Program-made: the position numbers and the translations under genes
NCBI GenBank assembly: GCA_963797475.1
Contig: CAWCPR010000001.1
Coordinates: forward strand, 2,480,001 to 2,544,000
Length of the DNA stretch: 64,000 bases
DNA from: CAWCPR01 sp963797475
GTDB taxonomy: Bacteria > Chloroflexota > Anaerolineae > Anaerolineales > UBA4823
Direction of reading: 5' to 3'
The notes under the pieces: generated by a model
Databases searched by the model: none
The model's input: only the letters and a program-made list of their open reading frames with translations
What the model was told of the DNA's origin: nothing
Shown: piece after piece, positions 1 through 8,085 of the stretch
How the letters are laid out: each line of letters opens with the position of its first letter
Numbering within the stretch: the stretch's first letter is position 1

Positions 1-113
1 ACGACGTTGGAGAGTATCGTACGCCCATTTTCAACGATCGAAGCTGCGGTCTCGTCGCAAGAAGATTCAATGCCCAGAATTCGGGCAGGGGGAAATTCGT
101 TTATTTCAGACAT
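1..113 (-). CDS. tsaD: TsaD, tRNA N6-threonylcarbamoyladenosine synthase subunit (5' end only)
   Basis: Only the first 37 codons lie in the window; the gene runs off the left edge. Read on the minus strand from ATG at 113 it begins MSEINEFPP and continues ARILGIESSCDETAASIV, the hallmark N-terminus of the TsaD/Kae1/Gcp family (an ASKHA-fold ATPase that transfers the threonylcarbamoyl group to A37 of ANN-decoding tRNAs). It is the last visible gene of a co-directional run selA - M24 peptidase - tsaD, 55 bases after the peptidase stop. Identification rests on the N-terminal motif alone, but this motif is very specific. Confidence 0.9.
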   Translation of the reverse strand, partial: MSEINEFPPARILGIESSCDETAASIVENGRTILSNV

Positions 114-168
114 TTTACCGGTACCAAAAGGCCGGACACCGCCGGCTCATTCACATGAAGTTTATTAC

Positions 169-1401
169 TTATTTGAGCGGTAGAACCAAATCCAGCGGGT
201 AATCTACCAGCGGCTCAAATTGGCCATCAGGCCGCATCCAAAACGTATTTTCCAGGCGCACCCCCAGCTCGCGCTGCGGGTAATACAAGCCGGGCTCGAT
301 CGTGAACACGACCCCGGGAACGAAGCGGTCATCTTCGCCGGTGTGCGCGGCAAAGCTGGGGAGTTCGTGGATATTTAACCCGACGCCGTGGCCAAGCGCA
401 TGGACATACCCCTGGCGTGTGCTCGCATCATTCCTGACCGTCATGTGGCCGCGCGCCTCGAACAATTCACAGGCCCGCTGCTGGTAGGATTTGCACAACG
501 CGCCGGGTTGCAATTCTTGCACGATCTGATTATAAACGTCCAGGACGTCCTTGTATACGGCAACCACTTCGTCCGGAGCATATCCCAGGCACCATGTGCG
601 AGTCATATCGTAGAAATAACCGCCCCCCGCTTCGCGCGGGAAGATATCGAATACAACCGGCACACCCAGGCGCAGAATATCTCTATCGGAGCCAACGCTG
701 TGCGGCACTGCCGCGTCGGCTGCCATGGCGAATATCGTCCCTTCCGGATTCTCTGCACCAAGCTCCGCCAACCGCAGGTTGATGCGACCCTTCACGTCCG
801 CAATTGCCAGGGGGCTGCCATCTGGCCGGATCAAAACCCCATCTTTGACCCTGTGGGCGCTGAGAAAATCGGCCGTTTCAGCGACCACCTTAACTGTGAT
901 CTGGCCCATGCGGCGGATGCGGGCGATTTCAGCCTCATCCTTGGTGCGCATGGCCTCGAGCAATACGGAATTCCCCGGCTCGCCGACCAGCTCCAGCTCA
1001 GGGACAGCCTTCTTTAGCTCAGAAAACACCGCGTACGCGCTGCCCGGGTCCGAAACCCCATAAAGCCCAACCCGGCCGGAATCGCTGTCCTGGTCGGCCA
1101 GCATGTTCTGGTAGCGCGCTGCCAGGGCCTTCGACAAATTGCCCCCAAATTTCTTAATCAGGAATTCGAGATGATAATCGCCCAGATTTTTAGTCGCCAG
1201 GCCGGTCCGGGCGGCCTCGTCGCGCTCCATGAGATTGTAGTACAGCACCGGCTCAGCCCCGCGTTTTTTGATCAGCTCGCAGCAGGTCAGGTTAGCGCCG
1301 CCGGTTAAATACACCATCGCCGGGTTATACCTGCCAGGACCTGTCACTAACAAGGCGTCCAGGTTGTGGGCCTGCATGATCGCATCCAGATCGCTTTTCA
1401 T
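169..1401 (-). CDS. M24-family metallopeptidase (Xaa-Pro aminopeptidase/dipeptidase-like)
   Basis: 410 residues, the usual size of the two-domain creatinase/prolidase family. The N-terminal half is a creatinase-like domain; the C-terminal half is the pita-bread catalytic domain. The five metal ligands can be placed: Asp in VVFDIFPRE, Asp in YFYDMTRTW, His in HALGHGVGLNIHE, Glu in FTIEPGLYY and Glu in VRLENTFW. It should hydrolyse peptides with proline at the second position in the cytoplasm (no signal peptide), but substrate cannot be told from sequence. Its ATG overlaps the selA stop by four bases (ATGA), so it is probably translationally coupled to selA. Confidence 0.9.
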   Translation of the reverse strand: MKSDLDAIMQAHNLDALLVTGPGRYNPAMVYLTGGANLTCCELIKKRGAEPVLYYNLMERDEAARTGLATKNLGDYHLEFLIKKFGGNLSKALAARYQNMLADQDSDSGRVGLYGVSDPGSAYAVFSELKKAVPELELVGEPGNSVLLEAMRTKDEAEIARIRRMGQITVKVVAETADFLSAHRVKDGVLIRPDGSPLAIADVKGRINLRLAELGAENPEGTIFAMAADAAVPHSVGSDRDILRLGVPVVFDIFPREAGGGYFYDMTRTWCLGYAPDEVVAVYKDVLDVYNQIVQELQPGALCKSYQQRACELFEARGHMTVRNDASTRQGYVHALGHGVGLNIHELPSFAAHTGEDDRFVPGVVFTIEPGLYYPQRELGVRLENTFWMRPDGQFEPLVDYPLDLVLPLK

Positions 1402-2750
1402 ACTTGAAGCTGGCTTTGAACGCCGCCCAGCAGAATCTCATCCTGCTCTGGCAAAACGGTACGAGGGTCGAAAACTACCTGGTCATCCTGCAGGCGGGCA
1501 ATGATGGGCGGCTGGACCAGGCGCAACCGCTCCAGCAATCTGTTCGGGTGGCGGACAGCCAGGCCAAGGAGGCTAGTCGGCAGGGTTTCGCCGGGCAGGC
1601 TGCCGCCGCCTATGGTTGATTCGCCCGGAAGCACCTCGCCCTGGCCCAAAAGATCCCGCCAGCCCTGGGCGCGCCGCTGCAGATCCTGCGGCGATGTGCA
1701 GATCATGCGCCAGATCGGGATCTCATGTTCAGCTTCGCCCTTGATATAGTGCAGGAGGGTCGCCGCCAACGCCGCCAGGCATAATTTATCGGCGCGCAGG
1801 GCACGCGCCAGGGGGTGCTTTTTCAGTTTGCCAACCAGGTCGGCCCGCCCGACAATGATGCCTGCCTGAGGCCCGCCGAGCAGCTTATCCCCGGAAAAAC
1901 AGACCAGGTCGGCGCCAGCCGCCAGGGATTCCTGGACCATCGGTTCGTGCGCCAGACCAAAAGGAGCTGTATCCAGCAATGCCCCCGAGCCGAGATCGTC
2001 CACTAAAGGAACACCACCGTTTCGGGCGACCTGGGCGATTTCGGCCAGTTCCGGTTCGCTGGTAAAGCCGAGGATGCGAAAGTTCGAACGGTGGGCGCGC
2101 ATCAACAGGGCAGGCGATTCTTCCAGGGCGCTTTCATAATCCGCCAGGTGAACCCGGTTCGTCGTCCCGACCTCCAGCATGCGAGCGCCAGACTGCTTCA
2201 TTACATCCGGTACACGAAAGCCGCCGCCGATTTCCACAAGCTGCGAGCGGGCAATCACCACCGCCCGGCGGCGCGCCAGGGCCATCAATGCCAGCAGCAC
2301 CGCCGCAGCATTGTTATTGACCACCAGGGCGGCCTGCGCGCCGGTGAGGCGCTGCAGCAGCCTCTCGGTGTGCTCCAGGCGCGAGCCGCGCCGGCCCTTA
2401 TCCAGGTCATACTCCAGGTTAGAATAGCCGGCTGCCACCTGTTGGGCGGCCTGCATGGCGGCTGGGCTAAGCGGGGCGCGGCCCAGATTGGTATGCAGGA
2501 CCACTCCGGTCGCATTAATCACGGGCAGCAAAGTGGGCGCCGTCCAGGCGGTTAAGAGCTGACTGGCGCGCTTCAACAGCGTTCCGTCATCCGGGATCGA
2601 GCCCTCTGTGGGAAAACGAGCGCGCGCCTCGTCCAGAACGGCGCGCAGCGCGTCTACGGTCAACGAATGCCCGTAAGTTTCAACCCATTCCAGCGCTTGC
2701 TGCGCTCTTAAAAGGCGGTCAACAGAGGGGAGAGCGCGTAAATCACTCAT
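1398..2750 (-). CDS. selA: L-seryl-tRNA(Sec) selenium transferase SelA
   Basis: 450 residues, normal for bacterial SelA. This PLP enzyme converts seryl-tRNA(Sec) to selenocysteinyl-tRNA using selenophosphate. Recognisable parts are the N-terminal LPSVDRLL segment, INATGVVLHTNLGRAPLS, the glycine-rich region, and SGDKLLGGPQAGIIVG, which carries the PLP-binding lysine. It implies that the organism makes selenoproteins, but selB, selC, selD and any UGA-containing gene are not in this window. First gene of a selA - M24 peptidase - tsaD run. SelA-like paralogues that lack Sec function exist in some bacteria, so the role is inferred from overall similarity. Confidence 0.93.
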   Translation of the reverse strand: MSDLRALPSVDRLLRAQQALEWVETYGHSLTVDALRAVLDEARARFPTEGSIPDDGTLLKRASQLLTAWTAPTLLPVINATGVVLHTNLGRAPLSPAAMQAAQQVAAGYSNLEYDLDKGRRGSRLEHTERLLQRLTGAQAALVVNNNAAAVLLALMALARRRAVVIARSQLVEIGGGFRVPDVMKQSGARMLEVGTTNRVHLADYESALEESPALLMRAHRSNFRILGFTSEPELAEIAQVARNGGVPLVDDLGSGALLDTAPFGLAHEPMVQESLAAGADLVCFSGDKLLGGPQAGIIVGRADLVGKLKKHPLARALRADKLCLAALAATLLHYIKGEAEHEIPIWRMICTSPQDLQRRAQGWRDLLGQGEVLPGESTIGGGSLPGETLPTSLLGLAVRHPNRLLERLRLVQPPIIARLQDDQVVFDPRTVLPEQDEILLGGVQSQLQV

Positions 2751-2782
2751 TCATCGTGACAGGTCCGCGCCCGGTGGAGAGA

Positions 2783-3226
2783 TTAAGGCTTCCATTGGCT
2801 ACGTTCGCGCAGGCGCAGCAGCCATTCGATCAGGATCAAGCCGAAAGCCAGCAGCAGCGCCAGGGCCGGGATCAGCACCCGTCCGATCTGCAGCCAGGCC
2901 AGGGTTGGGAGATAAATACCGACCCAAAGCGCCTGCCGCACGACGACCGAGGCAGTCGGCGGAGGGGTGGATGGAAAGCGCCTGTTCAGGAAGGCGATCC
3001 CCGGCAGGGCTGTCCCTGTAACCGCCAACACACTGGCAAAGAAAAACGCCCATCGTGTGCCGCCATTGGGAGACGTGTATAGCGTTACAGCGATCAGCCC
3101 GCCCCAACCCAGGATCATCAGGATAATCGCGGTGGGGAGGAATGCGATAACCGGAGGGGAAATTCGTGACTCCATAGCATCCATGTCAAAAGGTTTCGAT
3201 TGCAAATTTAATTCTTCGCTATTCAT
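2783..3226 (-). CDS. Hypothetical four-helix membrane protein
   Basis: 147 residues, family not recognised. A charged N-terminus of about 25 residues is followed by four hydrophobic stretches (about residues 27-48, 60-78, 93-110 and 114-135), ending in a basic tail (RLRERSQWKP). The start ATG is preceded by GGGAG about nine bases upstream. It lies 32 bases before selA on the same strand and could be co-transcribed with it. No catalytic residues stand out; no function is proposed. Confidence 0.6.
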   Translation of the reverse strand: MNSEELNLQSKPFDMDAMESRISPPVIAFLPTAIILMILGWGGLIAVTLYTSPNGGTRWAFFFASVLAVTGTALPGIAFLNRRFPSTPPPTASVVVRQALWVGIYLPTLAWLQIGRVLIPALALLLAFGLILIEWLLRLRERSQWKP

Positions 3227-3345
3227 TATACTTTACTCCCGCTATCACCCGTACATTTTTCGTGCCAGAAACACCTCTGCGGATAAATTCGATTCGCTTA
3301 CAGCCTGCCGGCGCGACAACTGTAATCTGGCCCCGGTTGGGAGAT

Positions 3346-3393
3346 TAAATGAAACCAGGCGAGTTGCAAACCCCGGTCTGGCAACCCGCCTGG
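3346..3393 (-). terminator. Intrinsic terminator of dnaK
   Basis: On the minus strand just after dnaK there is a 13-base-pair stem with one G-U wobble (arms at 3381-3393 and 3355-3367, CCAGGCGGGTTGC / GCAACTCGCCTGG) followed by TTTCATT. A second small hairpin (AATCTCT-GAAT-AGAGATT, then TTAA) overlaps the dnaK stop itself. Confidence 0.8.
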
Positions 3394-3415
3394 CGTTAAA
3401 ATCTCTATTCAGAGA

Positions 3416-5341
3416 TTAAGCTTCGCGAAATTCACCTTCAATGACTTCACCTTCGTCCTCAGGCCCCTTTCCAGAAGAGCCGTTGCCCCTCGATGCGGAG
3501 CCATTTGCGCCGCCGGCTTGTTCACCAGCCGGCGCTTGCTGTTGAGCGTACATCTGCTGGCTGATGGCATGGAAGGCATTTTGCAAGTCTTCACTGATCG
3601 AGCGAATTTTAGCGACATCATCGCCTTTCGTCGCTTCGCGAAGAGAAGCGATCTTGCTCTCGATATTCTGGCGCTCGCTGCCGGGCACCTTTTCGCCCAG
3701 CTCGTTGAGGGTCTTTTCTGTCTGGTAAGCCAGACTGTCTGCGTTGTTGCGAGCTTCTACCAGCTCACGGCGATTACGATCTTCCACTTCGTGTTCACGC
3801 GCCTGCTGAACCATGCGCTCGATCTCATCCTTGTTCAGGTTGGTGGAGGCGGTGATCGTCACCTTCTGTTCCTTGCCGGTGGCTTTATCCCGAGCGGCCA
3901 CATTTATGATGCCGTTCGCGTCGATATCGAATGTGACTTCGACTTGAGGAAGGCCGCGCGGCGCAGGTGGGATCCCCTCCAGGCGGAAGCGACCCAGGCT
4001 CATATTATCCGCCGCCATCGGGCGCTCACCTTGCAGGACATGCACGTCCACTGCGGTCTGGTTATCTTCGGCGGTCGAGAAAACCTCGGCCTTCTTAACC
4101 GGGATGGTGGTATTGCGCTCGATCAGGGTGGTCATTACACCGCCCAGGGTCTCCAGGCCCAGCGAAAGCGGCGTGACATCCAGCAATAGCACGTCTTTTA
4201 CCTCACCGCTCAATACACCTGCCTGGATGGCAGCTCCGACCGCCACGACCTCATCCGGGTTTACGCCTTTGTGCGGCTCTTTCTGGGTCAAGGAGCGGAC
4301 CAGATCCTGGACCATCGGCATACGCGTGGCGCCGCCTACCAGTACAACCTCGTTGATCTCTGACGGGCCCAGGTTCGCGTCCTTCAACGCAGCGTTGAAC
4401 GGACCGCGCAGTCGTTCCACCAGGTCTTCGGTTAACTGGTCGAACTTGGAGCGGGTCAACTTCATCTGCAAGTGCCTGGGGCCAGAAGCATCGGCGGTAA
4501 TATAGGGCAGGTTGATCTCTGTCTCCATCACACTGGAAAGCTCGATCTTTGCCTTTTCAGAAGCTTCGCGCAGGCGCTGCAATGCCTGGCGATCCTGGCG
4601 CAGATCGATGCCATATTCTCCCTTGAACCCTTCCGAGATCCAATTCACGATGCGCTCATCCCAGTCATCGCCGCCCAGGTGCGTATCGCCATTTGTGGAT
4701 CTCACCTCGATCACACCTTCGCCAACATCCAGCACGCTGACATCAAAGGTGCCACCCCCGAGGTCGAAGACCAGGATGGTTTCGTTCTCTTTTTTATCCA
4801 GCCCGTACGCCAGGGCTGCAGCCGTAGGCTCGTTGATGATACGCAGCACTTCCAGGCCGGCAATTTTGCCAGCGTCTTTGGTCGCCTGGCGCTGGCTGTC
4901 GTTGAAATATGCCGGCACGGTAATCACTGCTTTGGTCACCGTCTCCCCTAAATAAGCTTCGGCGTCCGCTTTCAGCTTACCCAGGATCATCGCCGAAATC
5001 TCCTGCGGGCTGTATTCTTTCCCGGTCACCGGGATTTTCACGCGCGCATCGCCGGCCAACCCGTGCACGACCTGGTAGGGAACCATTTTTCGCTCGGTTT
5101 CCACCTCGTCGTAGTGGCGGCCCATAAAACGCTTGATGGAAAAGATCGTGTTTTCTGGGTTAACCACGGCCTGCCGCTTGGCGGTTTGACCAACCATCCT
5201 TTCGCCATTTTTATTGAACGCGACGACTGAAGGCAGCAAGCGCGAGCCTTCTGCGGTTGGAATAACCGTTGGATCGCCGCCTTCCATTACCGCAACGACA
5301 CTATTTGTAGTGCCTAAATCGATACCAATAATTTTCGCCAT
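3416..5341 (-). CDS. dnaK: Molecular chaperone DnaK (Hsp70)
   Basis: 641 residues, full length. The nucleotide-binding domain opens with IIGIDLGTTNSVVAVMEGG and includes VPAYFNDSQRQATKDAG and FDLGGGTFDVSVLDVGEG; the linker DVLLLDVTPLSLGLET leads to the substrate-binding domain, and the C-terminal tail is Gly/Ser-rich with a final acidic EVIEGEFREA. It folds client proteins in an ATP cycle with DnaJ and GrpE, neither of which is next to it here. AGAGGA lies upstream of the ATG. No CIRCE (HrcA) operator was seen upstream, so heat control must work otherwise, if present. Confidence 0.98.
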   Translation of the reverse strand: MAKIIGIDLGTTNSVVAVMEGGDPTVIPTAEGSRLLPSVVAFNKNGERMVGQTAKRQAVVNPENTIFSIKRFMGRHYDEVETERKMVPYQVVHGLAGDARVKIPVTGKEYSPQEISAMILGKLKADAEAYLGETVTKAVITVPAYFNDSQRQATKDAGKIAGLEVLRIINEPTAAALAYGLDKKENETILVFDLGGGTFDVSVLDVGEGVIEVRSTNGDTHLGGDDWDERIVNWISEGFKGEYGIDLRQDRQALQRLREASEKAKIELSSVMETEINLPYITADASGPRHLQMKLTRSKFDQLTEDLVERLRGPFNAALKDANLGPSEINEVVLVGGATRMPMVQDLVRSLTQKEPHKGVNPDEVVAVGAAIQAGVLSGEVKDVLLLDVTPLSLGLETLGGVMTTLIERNTTIPVKKAEVFSTAEDNQTAVDVHVLQGERPMAADNMSLGRFRLEGIPPAPRGLPQVEVTFDIDANGIINVAARDKATGKEQKVTITASTNLNKDEIERMVQQAREHEVEDRNRRELVEARNNADSLAYQTEKTLNELGEKVPGSERQNIESKIASLREATKGDDVAKIRSISEDLQNAFHAISQQMYAQQQAPAGEQAGGANGSASRGNGSSGKGPEDEGEVIEGEFREA

Positions 5342-5407
5342 AAAATTTTCCTCTTTTCATCGCTAGATTTACGCCACCCGTTTCTGTGGCCCTCAGAACA
5401 GAACGTG

Positions 5408-5436
5408 TCTGTAATTTCCAGCTTTTATTTCGTCAA
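5408..5436 (-). promoter_or_regulatory. dnaK: Candidate dnaK promoter
   Basis: On the minus strand TTGACG (5431-5436) and TACAGA (5408-5413) are separated by 17 bases, about 70 bases before the dnaK start. The -10 box is a modest match, so confidence is limited. Confidence 0.4.
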
Positions 5437-5778
5437 GTTTAGGATAATCATTTAAAGCAAGAACTACGTTAACAAGATGTAGGAGAAATATCAATATTTT
5501 CTAATTTGGAGATTCCGAATCCGGAATCCTATTCATTCTCCAAAACTGGTTTTTCTCCACCCAATTTTTTAAGATTCAGCGGGGATCAGCACCCCGCGGT
5601 GGCTGCGTGGCTTGATTTTCAAGGCATATACAGGGTGATAGCAATAGGGCTCCCCCACCTTTGGGGATTTAGAAAGCCGCAAGAAACACGACCGAATTGG
5701 GTTTGCGCGCGCTCCTTGTTTTAAGATTGGGCAATCTTAAAGTATTTATTTTTTTTAGATACCCGTAGGTTAATTGTA

Positions 5779-5808
5779 TTGCACGAATGCCCTAACATCT
5801 GCTAGAAT
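5779..5808 (+). promoter_or_regulatory. dnaA: Sigma-70-type promoter of dnaA
   Basis: TTGCAC (5779-5784) and TAGAAT (5803-5808) with an 18-base spacer; the -10 is extended (TGC before it). It lies about 170 bases upstream of dnaA, giving a long leader that carries the hairpin at 5910-5929. Confidence 0.6.
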
Positions 5809-5979
5809 AAGCAAGTCACGGTCTCCTGGCAGGTTTCACGGGGACAATCGCCATTCCTCTCGTGGCATTTTTAAATCGAATATCTAGCTCTCATTTCGAG
5901 CCTTTCGTTCCTGCTGCGTTGGCAGCAGGAGGCGCGTGTATTTCGTGTTGTTATCCAAAAAGTAAGGAGGAACGTAGCT

Positions 5980-7332
5980 ATGAAAGCTGATCAGGCCTGG
6001 CACGCCGCCATTGGGCAGCTCCAAATGGAAATGCCGAAAGCTGCCTTCGATACCTGGGTCCGTGACACAGAATTCATCTCATACGAAGACGGGAGCTTCA
6101 TCATCGGCGTACAGAATGCATACGCGCGCGACTGGCTGGAAAACCGCCTGGCAAGCACAGTGACACGCATCCTAAAAGGCATCATGAACCGCACCGTCGA
6201 AGTAAATTTTGTCGTCTGGCAAAATACAAACGAAACGGCCGAAACACAAGAAGATCAAACAGATATACGGGTGTCTGCCGCACAAATTCAAAATTCGACC
6301 CTGAACCCGCGCTATTCTTTCGAGAATTTCGTCGTTGGCGCCAGCAACCGCCTGGCGCACGCCGCCTCGCTGGCAGTGGCCGAGAAGCCTGCACAGGCCT
6401 ACAACCCGTTATTCTTGTACGGAGGCGTTGGACTGGGGAAAACGCACCTGCTGCATGCGATCGGCAACGCTTGCAGTCAGCGCGGGCTGCAGGTTCTGTA
6501 CGTCTCTTCCGAGGAATTCACCAATGACCTGATCAACGCCATCCGGACGCACACGACTCAGGCTTTCCGCGAGAAATATCGCCGGACCGACGTGCTGCTG
6601 ATCGACGACATCCAGTTCATTGCCGGAAAAGAATCCACGCAGGAAGAGTTTTTCCACACCTTCAATACCCTGCATGGCCAGGACAAACAAATCGTGATCT
6701 CCTCCGACCGGCCGCCTAAAGCAATGGTGACTCTCGAGGAGCGGCTGCTGTCTCGTTTCGAATGGGGCCTGGCTGCAGATATACAGCCGCCCGATTTTGA
6801 AACCCGCCAGGCGATTTTACGCTCGAAAGCTGACCGGGCCGGTTATCGTATTCCCAACGAGCTGATGGAGCTGATCGCCCGCCGCGTCCAGTCCAATATC
6901 CGCGAGCTGGAAGGCGCCCTGACGCGCGTCGCCGCCTTTGCCGAATTAAGCGGACTGCCGCTGACGGTGCAACTGGTTGAAGTGGCCCTGGTTGACTTTC
7001 TGCCGCGTCGCAGTGAAGTGCGGCCAGATGAGATCGTCCGCCGCGTGGCAGATGAGTTCGGCGTTACGATCGAGCGCATCCTGGGCCGCGACCGCTCGCG
7101 GGAAGTCGCCCTACCGCGCCAGATTGCGATGTACTTGCTGCGTGAGGAAGCCAATATCTCCTTACCCCAAATTGGAGAGACTCTCGGGGGGCGTGACCAC
7201 ACCACTGTTCTATACGGCTGCGAAAAAGTCGCCGACCTATTGGAACGCGACGACCGCCTGCGCCGCCAGGTGATCGATATCAAAGAACATCTGTACGGCC
7301 AAAACCGGTGGTCGCTGGCTGGCAGCCCATAA
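5980..7332 (+). CDS. dnaA: Chromosomal replication initiator DnaA
   Basis: 450 residues, standard length. Domain I occupies about residues 1-85, followed by a short polar linker; the AAA+ domain has Walker A GGVGLGKT (148-155) and Walker B LLIDDIQF (206-213); the C-terminal domain IV has the DnaA signature GGRDHTTVLYGCEKV that binds DnaA boxes. It opens the replication origin in its ATP form. GGAGG sits close before the ATG. The neighbours are not dnaN/recF but dnaK (divergent) and a HEPN/MNT pair (convergent), so the classic origin gene order is absent. Confidence 0.98.
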   Translation: MKADQAWHAAIGQLQMEMPKAAFDTWVRDTEFISYEDGSFIIGVQNAYARDWLENRLASTVTRILKGIMNRTVEVNFVVWQNTNETAETQEDQTDIRVSAAQIQNSTLNPRYSFENFVVGASNRLAHAASLAVAEKPAQAYNPLFLYGGVGLGKTHLLHAIGNACSQRGLQVLYVSSEEFTNDLINAIRTHTTQAFREKYRRTDVLLIDDIQFIAGKESTQEEFFHTFNTLHGQDKQIVISSDRPPKAMVTLEERLLSRFEWGLAADIQPPDFETRQAILRSKADRAGYRIPNELMELIARRVQSNIRELEGALTRVAAFAELSGLPLTVQLVEVALVDFLPRRSEVRPDEIVRRVADEFGVTIERILGRDRSREVALPRQIAMYLLREEANISLPQIGETLGGRDHTTVLYGCEKVADLLERDDRLRRQVIDIKEHLYGQNRWSLAGSP

Positions 7333-7354
7333 ACAACCTTAACCCATCCACTGA

Positions 7355-7663
7355 CTATATTTCTCCATCATCATTCGATTGTCGTCGATCGAATGCAATG
7401 TGGAGTGTTTTAGATAACTCTTTGGGGAAAATGCCCGGCTTGACGAACTCCTGATCAAAAAATGCGATCAACCCACCATGCTTGGAAACAACGCGCCCTT
7501 TGAGCACAGTCAGGGCAAGTGTTGCATAGAACATCGCATAATATGCGCGGTTTACTGCCCCTCGAAAGAGTAATGCACGAAACAGAACATCAGCTTCTTT
7601 CAAGGATTCGCGGGCTTGAGAAATTCGGTATTCTACCCGTTCATCTCGAAAACCCTCATTCAT
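7355..7663 (-). CDS. HEPN-domain protein, putative RNase toxin of a HEPN/MNT pair
   Basis: 102 residues from the ATG at 7663 (MNEGFRDERVEY); an upstream ATG at 7684 would lengthen it by seven residues, but GAAGG lies correctly before 7663. It matches the HEPN family (SQARESLKEADVLF, GAVNRAYYAMFYA) and keeps the RX4-6H RNase motif as RVVSKH. It ends soon after HIAFDRRQSNDDGEI, about 20-30 residues shorter than many relatives, which usually have one more helix. Its start overlaps the stop of the upstream MNT gene by eight bases. In known HEPN/MNT modules the MNT enzyme adenylylates and silences the HEPN RNase; that role is inferred. Confidence 0.75.
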   Translation of the reverse strand: MNEGFRDERVEYRISQARESLKEADVLFRALLFRGAVNRAYYAMFYATLALTVLKGRVVSKHGGLIAFFDQEFVKPGIFPKELSKTLHIAFDRRQSNDDGEI

Positions 7664-7979
7664 ATGAAATGCCTTCGCTTTCAATGGCTTTCAGGATGGG
7701 ATCAGCTGCTAAATGGCTGCTTTGAACTGCGTCTGTTGAAACAACGAAGGTTGAGATAACCAAGCCCTTCGCCAGGCTGATTTCCCATGCAATCTCACTG
7801 ATTTGTCTTCGTAAATCCGGGGTTAGTTCAGGCAACTCAATAAAAACATCCAGGTCCGAATCAGGTACTGCATCTCCACGAGCACGTGACCCATATACAA
7901 CTAACTTTCGAATAGGTGTAATGCGTTCGAGACGTCGTTTTAGCAGGCGAATTGTTTTGGCATCTGTCTCAGCTAACAT
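7656..7979 (-). CDS. MNT-type minimal nucleotidyltransferase (antitoxin of HEPN/MNT pair)
   Basis: 107 residues. The nucleotidyltransferase signature GSRARGDAVPDSDLDVFIEL fits GSX10DXD, giving the two metal-binding aspartates of the polymerase-beta fold. It precedes and overlaps the HEPN gene, the usual order for a HEPN/MNT toxin-antitoxin or abortive-infection module. Such modules are frequent in thermophiles, cyanobacteria and Chloroflexota. Activity on the partner (tyrosine AMPylation) is known for other members and inferred here. Confidence 0.8.
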   Translation of the reverse strand: MLAETDAKTIRLLKRRLERITPIRKLVVYGSRARGDAVPDSDLDVFIELPELTPDLRRQISEIAWEISLAKGLVISTFVVSTDAVQSSHLAADPILKAIESEGISYE

Positions 7980-8012
7980 TGAATTTGCCCTATTTGGGTG
8001 AATCTCTTTTCA

Positions 8013-8066
8013 TCCTTACGTGTGGGGTACTGACCACTGGCCTGCGGCCAGGGGCTTAGAGCCCAA
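8013..8066 (+). repeat. Dispersed palindromic element, copy A
   Basis: Contains the 24-base core GACCACTGGCCTGCGGCCAGGGGC in two parts (8032-8055; hairpin CTGGCC-TGC-GGCCAG), identical to copy B at 22023-22046, flanked by degenerate outer arms (GTGGGGT... / ...GAGCCCAAC). It lies between the MNT start and the 3' end of an AI-2E permease gene. Confidence 0.7.
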
Positions 8067-8085
8067 CCCTTATTATACTTTGTTA

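Larger units (their letters stand above)
5342..5979. other. 638-base dnaK-dnaA divergent intergenic region with three perfect inverted repeats
   Basis: No convincing gene. It holds three notable inverted repeats: a nested hairpin at 5505-5544 (outer arms TTTGGAGA/TCTCCAAA, inner GATTCCG-AATC-CGGAATC); a 9-base-pair hairpin at 5720-5741 (TTTAAGATT-GGGC-AATCTTAAA) followed by a T-rich tract, resembling a plus-strand terminator; and CCTGCTGC-GTTG-GCAGCAGG at 5910-5929 in the dnaA leader. Only one DnaA-box-like 9-mer (TTATCCAAA, 5951-5959) is visible, so this is not a clear replication origin. The terminator-like hairpin with no gene before it on that strand leaves room for a small RNA. Confidence 0.5.

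Noticed and set aside
3518..4951. Long open frames on the plus strand opposite dnaK
   Set aside because: Reverse-strand shadows of a high-GC gene; no start signals or homology.
5342..5460. CIRCE heat-shock operator for dnaK
   Set aside because: The TTAGCACTC-N9-GAGTGCTAA pattern was not found.
5506..5724. 72-codon frame between dnaK and dnaA
   Set aside because: Begins inside a hairpin, has no ribosome site, and its composition is not protein-like.
5342..5979. Replication origin next to dnaA
   Set aside because: Only one near-match to a DnaA box (TTATCCAAA) and no cluster; dnaN/recF are not adjacent.
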